From positions 1 to 6,749 of the forward strand of contig CAINTU010000045.1 of the NCBI GenBank assembly GCA_903853515.1: a DNA stretch of 6,749 nt, in the 5' to 3' direction. This DNA is from an uncultured Micrococcales bacterium. Lineage in GTDB: Bacteria; Actinomycetota; Actinomycetes; Actinomycetales; Microbacteriaceae. This document shows positions 1-4,383 of the stretch, piece by piece. Within the stretch, counting starts at the first letter, position 1; each line of letters begins with the position of its first letter. The position numbers and the translations under genes were made by a program. The notes under the pieces were generated by a model, which saw only the letters and a list, made by a program, of their open reading frames with translations, ran no database searches and was not told where the DNA came from.

Positions 1-302
1 CAGACGATATCAACAAAACCAATGCGCTAATGCCCCAAATTCGGTTCAGAGAATCTACTCTCCATATTTTCTTCATTGTCCCCAACTTCTATTTCAGTTT
101 GAAGGGACCTTGCGGCTCGAAAATTGCCCTTTTGAATCCCCCGATGCAGAACATCATAGCGAATAATCGAACTCATTAATCAACATTCAATAATTCCCTT
201 ACAGACCAATCTTTGGACTGCGCCTTGTGCAGTTGCCCCTATTCGGATCTGCCAAACGGCACAACTTTTTTTGGGTCAAATTCTTTAGGCAAAACTTTTG
301 AG
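1..302. other. Non-coding stretch, no gene recognised
   Basis: No convincing coding region. The minus-strand frames are all interrupted within the first 100 bases. One plus-strand frame is open from the window edge (base 2) to a TAA at 164-166, but its 54 codons give a Cys-, Pro- and His-rich peptide with no recognisable family, so I do not call it. The stretch is AT-rich and lies downstream of the lipoprotein gene that ends at 303. No strong terminator (stem plus T run) was seen here, and no RNA gene. Confidence 0.5.
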
Positions 303-863
303 CTAGTTCACAGCTGACTTCAAAATTGCAAGACTTGTTGCCGGCAATGCATAGTTCAGGTTTGAGACCACGGTTATACCTGTTGAATCAGTCATCGTCT
401 CTGACGCGATGGTGCCATGGCTGATCGTGAACTCATATAGCTGAGCCGAGCCTTCAATCATTCGGGTCAAAGTGAATTTGTCACCCGTTTCTAAAATCTT
501 GTCGTTGGCGTTCACGCGCTCTTGGGCGAAAAATGGAACGAACGAATCTGCTTCAAAAACAAAGTTGATAGAGCCGTCTGGATTTTTGATTGCCGCTTGA
601 TATTTCGGAGAGGTGCCGCTATCGAGCACCAATACATAAACTCCGTACTTTGAGTTGGTTGTTGTTTGGGTCAAGCCGTTGGCAGTTGCCAAGTTAACCG
701 AAGCCGTCATGACCTTGGCAAAATCCTTGGATGCTTGTTTGCCCGTAATCGAAGTTGCACTTGGGCTGGGTGAATTGGTGGTTGCGCTCTGCCCAGAGCA
801 TGCCGCAAGTGCTATCAGCAGAACTGTGATCGCGAATATTTTTGAATTTCGGATTGTGCTCAT
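303..863 (-). CDS. Putative secreted lipoprotein of unknown function
   Basis: A 186-residue protein with a bacterial lipoprotein signal peptide: basic N-terminus (R5, K8), hydrophobic core at about residues 9-19, then the lipobox L19-A20-A21-C22. Cys22 would be lipidated and the mature protein anchored on the outer face of the membrane. A Ser/Thr-rich linker (about 23-42) follows, then a 140-residue domain rich in alternating polar and hydrophobic segments, as in beta-sheet proteins. Size and layout recall small actinobacterial lipoproteins of the LppX/LprG type, but I see no motif that proves it and assign no function. It starts at ATG (861-863) without a clear Shine-Dalgarno. It lies just downstream of the terminator at 917-936, so it probably has its own promoter in the roughly 50-bp gap. 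There a perfect 10-bp palindrome (TTGGCGCCAA, 879-888) could be an operator, though this is weak. Confidence 0.8.
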   Translation of the reverse strand: MSTIRNSKIFAITVLLIALAACSGQSATTNSPSPSATSITGKQASKDFAKVMTASVNLATANGLTQTTTNSKYGVYVLVLDSGTSPKYQAAIKNPDGSINFVFEADSFVPFFAQERVNANDKILETGDKFTLTRMIEGSAQLYEFTISHGTIASETMTDSTGITVVSNLNYALPATSLAILKSAVN

Positions 864-916
864 ACTGCGAGCCTAGTCTTGGCGCCAACGCGCAGATACC
901 AAAGTTAAATGAAAAA

Positions 917-936
917 GCCCCTCAATCACGAGGGGC
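917..936 (-). terminator. Rho-independent terminator (minus strand)
   Basis: Perfect 7-bp GC-rich stem, GCCCCTC (917-923) with GAGGGGC (930-936), around a 6-nt loop. On the minus strand it is followed by TTTTT (complement of 912-916), the standard intrinsic-terminator form. It lies about 22 bp downstream of the tmRNA-like 3' remnant at 958-1013. By inference it was the terminator of ssrA before the insertion; today it would stop transcripts leaving the island and insulate the lipoprotein gene. Confidence 0.8.
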
Positions 937-957
937 CAAATCACTTGATAATGATAT

Positions 958-1013
958 TGGTGGAGATGTTAAGGATTGAACCGAACCTGCCAATGCCCCC
1001 TATTTCCTTACGG
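958..1013 (-). pseudogene. Decayed tmRNA (ssrA) 3'-end remnant with encoded CCA
   Basis: Read on the minus strand, this ends in CATCTCC-A-CCA: an acceptor 3' strand (968-962) identical to that of the intact ssrA at 2475-2469, then discriminator A961 and an encoded CCA (960-958). A T arm precedes it in exact register: 7-nt loop TTCAATC (980-974), closed by G-C, with stem TTCGG/CTTAA (985-981 and 973-969), of which 4 of 5 pairs can form (one G-T wobble, one mismatch). Ungapped, 18 of 26 positions match the intact ssrA end. A CCGTA motif at 1013-1009 sits at about the same distance from the T loop as in ssrA, so homology may reach that far; the part beyond about 986 is uncertain. No matching 5' acceptor strand exists within 100 nt, so this is not a tRNA gene. 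By inference it is the host ssrA end displaced by an integration. Confidence 0.6.
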
Positions 1014-1041
1014 ATACTGCCTTTTTTGGTAGGAAACATTC

Positions 1042-1054
1042 GCTTTTAAGCAAC
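1042..1054. repeat. Direct repeat type A, left copy (GCTTTTAAGCAAC)
   Basis: Thirteen bases identical to 2388-2400. It shares the core TTTTAAGCAAC with the type B copies at 1063-1077 and 2371-2386. The order is A-B at the left end and B-A at the right, with all copies in the same orientation. Such paired repeats inside element ends can be integrase-binding sites; that role is inferred. Confidence 0.6.
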
Positions 1055-1062
1055 GCAAGGCC

Positions 1063-1077
1063 TGATTTTTAAGCAAC
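1063..1077. repeat. Direct repeat type B, left copy (TGATTTTTAAGCAAC)
   Basis: Matches 2371-2386 except that the right copy has one extra T in the T run. It ends about 25-30 bp before the point where PurC homology begins, so it lies close to the truncation breakpoint of purC. Confidence 0.6.
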
Positions 1078-1088
1078 TCGAACAAGTA

Positions 1089-1514
1089 ATGTCGGATGAT
1101 TGCGACCACGATGAGAACATCACCTTCGAAAGAGTTGTGGAACTTATCGGTGAAGACAACGCAGAGGCTCTAAGAAAGCTTTCATTGGAAATCTTCAAGA
1201 CAGCAAGCAATCTTGCTGAAAAATCAGGTCTAATCCTCGCTGACACTAAGTTCGAATTTGGGCTAAACCCAGCCACCAAGGAGATCACTTTGGCTGACGA
1301 AGTGCTAACCCCAGACTCAAGCAGATATTGGTCTAAGACTGCCTGGGAAGCAGGTAACAGAACAGACAGCTTTGATAAGCAAATAGTGAGAAACTGGCTA
1401 GCAGCAAACTGGGATCAAGCAGCAGAACCTAACCCACCTGTGCTTCCAGATGAAATCGTTTCCCAAACAAGGGCTAAATACGCTCAACTGGTTGACACTT
1501 TGCAGGGCAACTAG
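1089..1514 (+). pseudogene. purC: Truncated purC: C-terminal half of SAICAR synthetase
   Basis: PurC joins aspartate to CAIR using ATP in purine synthesis and is usually about 240-300 residues; this frame gives 141. From HDENITFERVVELIG (residues 7-21) to the end it reads as the C-terminal half of actinobacterial PurC. It has the SAICAR synthetase signature 2 region ADTKFEFG (51-58), then LADEVLTPDSSRYW (68-81) and SFDKQIVRNWL (94-104), and a normal C-terminus. The N-terminal ATP-binding lobe and signature 1, roughly 160 residues, are missing, and no upstream frame supplies them (in-frame TAA at 1047-1049). Residues 1-6 are probably read-in from non-homologous DNA, which puts the breakpoint near 1100-1107. 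ATG 1089 has no visible Shine-Dalgarno. It should be catalytically inactive alone, yet the remaining frame is intact, so truncation is recent or the fragment is retained. It converges with the collagen-like gene, with 3 bp between stop codons. Confidence 0.85.
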
Positions 1515-1527
1515 GTACTAGTTGCCC
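1505..1527. repeat. Perfect 23-bp palindrome joining two convergent stop codons
   Basis: GGGCAACTAG (1505-1514), a 3-nt centre (1515-1517), and CTAGTTGCCC (1518-1527): 10 bp of perfect inverted repeat. The left arm ends with the TAG of the purC fragment; the right arm begins with the complement of the TAG of the collagen-like gene. Both genes therefore end GGC-AAC-TAG (Gly-Asn-stop). Neither strand shows a T run after the stem, so it is not a classic terminator, though it may fold at the end of both mRNAs. Confidence 0.8.
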
Positions 1528-2219
1528 GTAGAGGCAATTAATTGATACATGCCCGCAGAATCTTGATACCTTGTACTGAACCAGGTCAGAAGACATGTAT
1601 TCGAGCTTGGCAACTGATATGTGGTTGGGTTTTGTCCTGACATTAGGAATCCTGCTGGGGTTAGATGGTTGACGTCTGCAGATGAGCATCCATCCGGCGC
1701 AAAGTAAAAAGGTTGTGGGTCAGGCTCTAGGCCATTACTTGTGGCTGACTTTACAAAGAGAATCGACAAGCGCGAGCTCCCTGCAAGGGACTTTGTGCAG
1801 CTATACGTGCCGTAACCATAGCTAATTGTCGCGACTGAATTGCCTATGCATCCCACGCCACCACTGTTCGAATATCCTGATTGAAGTGACCACACATCGC
1901 TACCCTGCATATTTGCTGAGGCTAGCGCCTGGTCGTAACTGTACCCAGGATCGCCCTTCTCACCTTTTTGACCTTGCGGCCCAATTGAGCCCGTCTCCCC
2001 TTTGACGCCCTGAGGCCCAGAAATACCGGTGCCCCACTGTATTGGGGTAGTGCCTGCAGAACATGCAATTGGAGTGTATGAGACTCGAATTACATTGCCG
2101 TTTCTAGGAGTTGAGCACGCATAGATAGTGCCAGTGCTTTGTTCAGCATTCGATGCCCCTATAACCGCCCCGACTGTAATGATAGCGATGCCAGCTGATA
2201 CCAACGCAACCTTCTTCAT
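1518..2219 (-). CDS. Secreted collagen-like (G-X-Y repeat) protein
   Basis: A 233-residue exported protein. Signal peptide at about residues 1-25 (K2-K3, hydrophobic core 4-22, likely cleavage after S23-N24-A25). Next comes a Cys-containing segment with TIYAC (31-35), C53 and IQW (60-62), a layout I associate with actinobacterial surface proteins that carry collagen repeats. Nine consecutive Gly-X-Y triplets run from G65 to P91 (including GPQ twice, GEK and GDP), a short collagen-like stretch. The C-terminal region (93-233) is Ser/Gly/Tyr-rich with Cys at 124, 141, 178 and 209; with C35 and C53 that makes six cysteines, suggesting disulfides outside the cell. There is no lipobox, sortase motif or C-terminal membrane segment, so it is probably released or non-covalently attached. 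Start ATG 2219-2217 is supported by the Shine-Dalgarno at 2226-2234. It lies in the segment between ssrA and the ssrA remnant, so it may be cargo. The precise function is unknown. Confidence 0.85.
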   Translation of the reverse strand: MKKVALVSAGIAIITVGAVIGASNAEQSTGTIYACSTPRNGNVIRVSYTPIACSAGTTPIQWGTGISGPQGVKGETGSIGPQGQKGEKGDPGYSYDQALASANMQGSDVWSLQSGYSNSGGVGCIGNSVATISYGYGTYSCTKSLAGSSRLSILFVKSATSNGLEPDPQPFYFAPDGCSSADVNHLTPAGFLMSGQNPTTYQLPSSNTCLLTWFSTRYQDSAGMYQLIASTGN

Positions 2220-2225
2220 GCGTAA

Positions 2226-2234
2226 CTCCCTCTT
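2226..2234 (-). promoter_or_regulatory. Ribosome binding site of the collagen-like gene
   Basis: AAGAGGGAG on the minus strand, 6 nt before the ATG at 2219. It fixes the start codon. Further upstream, CATAAT (complement of 2245-2250) could be a -10 box, but I see no matching -35. Confidence 0.6.
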
Positions 2235-2370
2235 CGATGCTTTAATTATGTTCCTTTATGGGGACGTACTTGGACTGCCCTGTGTGGCGTGTTGCTCCTG
2301 GAATTTTCGTTAAGAAGCATGACTCGTGCAGGTGGCAAAAAGGGGAAAATCCTTCGCCACAGCGAAATTA

Positions 2371-2386
2371 TGATTTTTTAAGCAAC
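2371..2386. repeat. Direct repeat type B, right copy
   Basis: TGA, six T, then AAGCAAC; it pairs with 1063-1077. Only one base separates it from the adjoining type A copy at 2388-2400, against 8 bases between the copies at the left end. Confidence 0.6.
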
Positions 2387-2387
2387 G

Positions 2388-2400
2388 GCTTTTAAGCAAC
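2388..2400. repeat. Direct repeat type A, right copy (GCTTTTAAGCAAC)
   Basis: Identical over 13 bases to 1042-1054. It directly abuts the T run of the ssrA terminator at 2403-2430. Confidence 0.6.
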
Positions 2401-2402
2401 AA

Positions 2403-2430
2403 AAGGGCTACCAGTTGCCTGATAGCCCTT
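2403..2430 (-). terminator. Rho-independent terminator of ssrA
   Basis: AAGGGCTA (2403-2410) pairs with TAGCCCTT (2423-2430). A further CAG/CTG helix inside (2412-2414 with 2419-2421) closes a 4-nt loop. On the minus strand the stem is followed by TTTT. It lies 38 bp beyond the ssrA discriminator base and is the expected end of the tmRNA precursor. If the island model holds, it was brought in by the element, with the older terminator now at 917-936. Confidence 0.8.
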
Positions 2431-2444
2431 ATGTTTAGGGGATT

Positions 2445-2464
2445 GTGTCCTACGAATAGGACAC
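2445..2464 (-). other. UUCG-capped hairpin just after the tmRNA 3' end
   Basis: On the minus strand, GTGTCCTA and TAGGACAC form a perfect 8-bp stem around a UUCG tetraloop, an exceptionally stable cap. It starts only 3 nt after the tmRNA discriminator base. No T run follows, so it is more likely a structure in the precursor trailer, guiding or limiting 3' processing, than a terminator. The role is inferred. Confidence 0.6.
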
Positions 2465-2467
2465 TTG

Positions 2468-2834
2468 TGGAGATGGGGGGAATCGAACCCCCGTCCATGA
2501 CATCGAACCAAACTCTTCTACGGGCGTAGCTTTACTGATGTTCTGCTTGGCCCCGGTGAAAGCGTAAAGCGACCACACCGACGAGCCCAGCCTAAGTGAA
2601 AGTCCCGAGTGGCCCTTAGGCGCAAGCACTCAGCAAGATTTCTAGATGACGCTAGTACCCAACACGAAACCTAATGTTGGACTAACGGACTTCAGGCTCG
2701 CTTAAGCAGCGAGGGTAAAGTCAGCGCTATTAGATTTAGCACTTATATTTTGCAGAGAGCGTTTACGAGATAGCTCTGCATCCTCGGCCCGCTTCTTTTT
2801 GAATCAAGAAGCCTTGTCGAAACCGATCATCCCC
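2468..2834 (-). ncRNA. ssrA: Transfer-messenger RNA (tmRNA)
   Basis: tmRNA with SmpB rescues stalled ribosomes and tags the unfinished protein for proteolysis. The 5' end GGGGATG (2834-2828) pairs with the 3' acceptor strand CATCTCC (2475-2469), with one G-U pair. The T arm is GGGGG-TTCGATT-CCCCC (2492-2476). The 5' part contains GGTTTCGAC, diagnostic for the tmRNA D-loop region. The tag reading frame (2740-2702) lies at the usual place, followed by a GCGAG stem arm and a pseudoknot-rich region. Length is 367 nt to discriminator A2468, normal for a one-piece tmRNA. CCA is not encoded: the next bases read CAA, so the CCA-adding enzyme must supply the end. The gene follows smpB, its protein partner, and has a promoter-like sequence at 2843-2872. 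Confidence 0.97.
2702..2740 (-). other. tmRNA-encoded degradation tag AKSNSADFTLAA
   Basis: Resume codon GCT (2740-2738), then 11 further codons and TAA (2704-2702), giving AKSNSADFTLAA. The C-terminal LAA is the degron read by ClpXP-type proteases, and the Ala resume codon is standard. The stop lies in the loop of a CTCGC/GCGAG helix, as in other actinobacterial tmRNAs. Confidence 0.9.
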
Positions 2835-2842
2835 ATATTGTG

Positions 2843-2872
2843 TTATCAAAACCACATTTCTGTGGTGCTCAA
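2843..2872 (-). promoter_or_regulatory. Probable ssrA promoter with a dyad in its spacer
   Basis: On the minus strand, TTGAGC (2872-2867, -35-like) and TGATAA (2848-2843, -10-like) are 18 nt apart, and the mature tmRNA 5' end (2834) lies 9 nt past the -10. The spacer holds a perfect dyad, ACCACA-GAAA-TGTGGT (2866-2851). In RNA read from smpB this would be a 6-bp hairpin with a GAAA loop and TTTT after it, so the same bases may also act as a weak terminator. Confidence 0.55.
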
Positions 2873-2910
2873 TAACTATAAGTCGCGCTGCTGACATTTG
2901 CTAGCGAATG

Positions 2911-2929
2911 GTTCGCCCTCTAGGCGAAC
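2911..2929 (-). other. Hairpin at the smpB stop codon
   Basis: GTTCGCC (2911-2917) and GGCGAAC (2923-2929) form a perfect 7-bp stem around a 5-nt loop, and the stem includes the last base of the smpB TAG. No T run follows on the minus strand, so it is not a standard terminator. It may protect the mRNA end or take part in processing between smpB and ssrA. Confidence 0.5.
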
Positions 2930-3402
2930 TACCAGTCTTTGCCTTTGGTCGACATCGCTCTAGCCGCTTCTCTGGTGTCTTGCTGCTCTTTAAGAGTTTG
3001 ACGCTTATCGTATTCGCGCTTGCCTTTGGCAAGAGCTAGTTCGACCTTCGCTCGCCCATCCTTGAAATAAAGCGATAGCGGAATCAAAGTAAAGCCAGAC
3101 TCTTTGACCTTGCCCGTTAGCTTATAAATCTCGGCGGCCTTTAGCAGAAGCTTGCGCTTTCGCCGAGTGGAATGGTTGTTCCAGGTGCCTTGAAAGTATT
3201 CGGGAATGTGCACGTTCTCAAGCCAGATCTCACCATTTTCGATGCTGGCAAATCCATCAACCAAGGATGCGCGACCGGCCCGCAACGACTTGACTTCGGT
3301 GCCAGTGAGCACCATGCCGGCCTCATAGACATCTTCGATGTGATAGTCGTGACGGGCTTTGCGATTGGTGGCCACAACTTTTTGGCCACTTTCTCTAGGC
3401 AC
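2929..3402 (-). CDS. smpB: SsrA-binding protein SmpB
   Basis: A 157-residue protein of normal SmpB length. SmpB binds the tRNA-like part of tmRNA, brings it to stalled ribosomes and places its C-terminal tail in the empty mRNA channel. Family features visible: NRKARHDYHIED (13-24), the GTEVKSLRAGRASL stretch (34-47), IPEYFQGTWNNH (66-77), the RKRKLLL region (81-87), SLYFKDGRAKVELALAKGK (109-127), and a basic tail ending in KGKDW that becomes helical on the ribosome. It starts with GTG (3402-3400), supported by AGGAG (3413-3409) 6 nt upstream. It is transcribed with ftsX, 66 bp upstream, and sits next to ssrA, its RNA partner. Nothing is truncated or unusual. Confidence 0.97.
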   Translation of the reverse strand: MPRESGQKVVATNRKARHDYHIEDVYEAGMVLTGTEVKSLRAGRASLVDGFASIENGEIWLENVHIPEYFQGTWNNHSTRRKRKLLLKAAEIYKLTGKVKESGFTLIPLSLYFKDGRAKVELALAKGKREYDKRQTLKEQQDTREAARAMSTKGKDW

Positions 3403-3408
3403 GATGCA

Positions 3409-3413
3409 CTCCT
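3409..3413 (-). promoter_or_regulatory. Shine-Dalgarno that fixes the GTG start of smpB
   Basis: AGGAG on the minus strand, 6 nt before GTG at 3402. There is no nearby in-frame ATG, so this site decides the start. Confidence 0.7.
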
Positions 3414-3459
3414 GAAAGGTTTATTTTGCCCAAAACGGTTGTTTGCAGGCAGCCCATCA

Positions 3460-3474
3460 GTCTAACCGTTAGAC
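3460..3474. repeat. Perfect 15-bp palindrome at the ftsX stop codon
   Basis: GTCTAAC, one central base, GTTAGAC. It contains the ftsX TAA (3471-3469). As RNA it could fold with a 5-nt loop. No T run follows. It may be a weak transcript-end structure in the ftsX-smpB gap, or chance. Confidence 0.4.
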
Positions 3475-4383
3475 CTTGAGATATCTTCTGATCGCCTGGT
3501 TCGAAGCAATGGCCGTGAGCACAACGCCGGCACCAATCAGCAACGGCAAAATTGTGGCGGCATCGCCCAAACCAACGAAGCTGGTAAGAGGCAATTGATT
3601 GACTAGATAACCCTGCACAAAGTACTGCACGATAGCGAACACTGCCCCGCCGGCCAACGCTGCACCGATAAGACCTGCCACGACACCCTCAATAACAAAT
3701 GGCAGGCGGATGTAAAAGTTGCTCGCACCAACCAATCGCATAATGCCAATCTCGCGGCGGCGCATAACTGCCGAGAGCCTGATTGTTGTCGAAACCAAGA
3801 GAGTCGCACTAAATAGCATCAGAACCGCAATGCCCACCGCCGCAAGACTGGCGATATTTAGAATGCTGAAAATCTGATCTAAATATGTGCGTTGATCTTT
3901 GACCTGTTCGACACCTGTGACACCGCTGAAGCTCTCGGTGATTACGGCACTCTGGTTTGGGTTATTGAGGCTGATCCAAAATGTTTCATTTAGTTGAGCC
4001 GGCTGAACGTATTTTGCAACAACGTTGCCTTTGAATTGCTGCTGAAAAGTTTGATAGGCCTGTTGGTGATTCTCGAAATAGTACTTTTTGATGAAAGGTT
4101 TTAGAGTCGCGCCTTCGAGTTTGGCGGCAATCGTCTTTTGAACGTCGGGGCTTGCCTCGCCTTGAGGGCAGACAGTATCTGGCGAAGTATTGGTGCAAAG
4201 ATAAATTGCAACTTGAGCTTTGTCATACCAATAGTTCTTCATGGTGTTGATCTGCATTTGCAACAACCCAGCAGTGCCGACGAAAGTCAGCGACACAAAC
4301 GTGACCAAAATGACCGAGACAACCATCGACAGATTTTTGCGCAGGCCCGTTGAAACCTCACTGAGCACAAATTTTAGATTCAT
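3469..4383 (-). CDS. ftsX: Cell-division ABC transporter permease FtsX
   Basis: A 304-residue membrane protein of the divisome. FtsEX does not move a solute; it passes ATP-driven conformational change to cell-wall hydrolases (RipC in mycobacteria, EnvC or PcsB elsewhere). Layout: cytoplasmic N-terminus, TM1 at about 20-42, a large extracellular domain at about 45-170, then TM2 (about 173-197), TM3 (about 226-255) and TM4 (about 272-293) with a short basic tail. The cytoplasmic loop MRRREIGIMRLVGAS (207-221) is the typical FtsX/MacB-family coupling region. The extracellular domain contains C63 and C72, which could form a disulfide. The start ATG overlaps the ftsE stop by 4 bp (ATGA), implying translational coupling and equal production. 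A GGGGTG stretch lies before the start. Confidence 0.96.
   Translation of the reverse strand: MNLKFVLSEVSTGLRKNLSMVVSVILVTFVSLTFVGTAGLLQMQINTMKNYWYDKAQVAIYLCTNTSPDTVCPQGEASPDVQKTIAAKLEGATLKPFIKKYYFENHQQAYQTFQQQFKGNVVAKYVQPAQLNETFWISLNNPNQSAVITESFSGVTGVEQVKDQRTYLDQIFSILNIASLAAVGIAVLMLFSATLLVSTTIRLSAVMRRREIGIMRLVGASNFYIRLPFVIEGVVAGLIGAALAGGAVFAIVQYFVQGYLVNQLPLTSFVGLGDAATILPLLIGAGVVLTAIASNQAIRRYLKV

Larger units (their letters stand above)
960..2475. mobile_element. Putative remnant of a tmRNA-targeting integrated element
   Basis: The boundaries are 9-bp direct repeats GTGGAGATG at 960-968 and 2467-2475, both at the acceptor end of a tmRNA 3' domain: the left copy in the decayed remnant, the right copy in intact ssrA. 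This is the layout left when a tyrosine integrase inserts an element into the 3' end of ssrA, a well-known target, and restores the gene with the element's own end. Just inside each boundary lie two copies of a TTTTAAGCAAC repeat. The cargo is an N-terminally truncated purC and a secreted collagen-like gene. No integrase, excisionase or replication gene is present, so it is either a deletion remnant or an element mobilised in trans. The boundaries are inferred from the repeats alone. Confidence 0.5.

Noticed and set aside
40..64. Plus-strand match to the tmRNA remnant: TTCGGTTCA and TCTCCA with the same 10-nt spacing as in the remnant near 958-985.
   Set aside because: The bases between do not match, no T stem can pair, and the conserved A and C of the T loop are missing. 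Probably chance found by looking for it.
958..1050. Possible complete tRNA gene ending in CCA at 958.
   Set aside because: No 5' strand able to pair with CATCTCC occurs within about 100 nt upstream, and no D or anticodon arm is seen.
1046..1288. Minus-strand 80-codon frame opposite the purC fragment.
   Set aside because: Antisense to clear PurC homology, Ser-rich and featureless.
1535..1544. Palindrome CAATTAATTG.
   Set aside because: It is AT-rich, lies inside the collagen-like coding region and is short enough to be chance.
2310..2498. Minus-strand 62-codon open frame starting MDGGSIPPIST.
   Set aside because: It begins inside the tmRNA 3' domain; such frames are well-known artefacts of tRNA-like T arms. 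It also crosses the hairpin and terminator.
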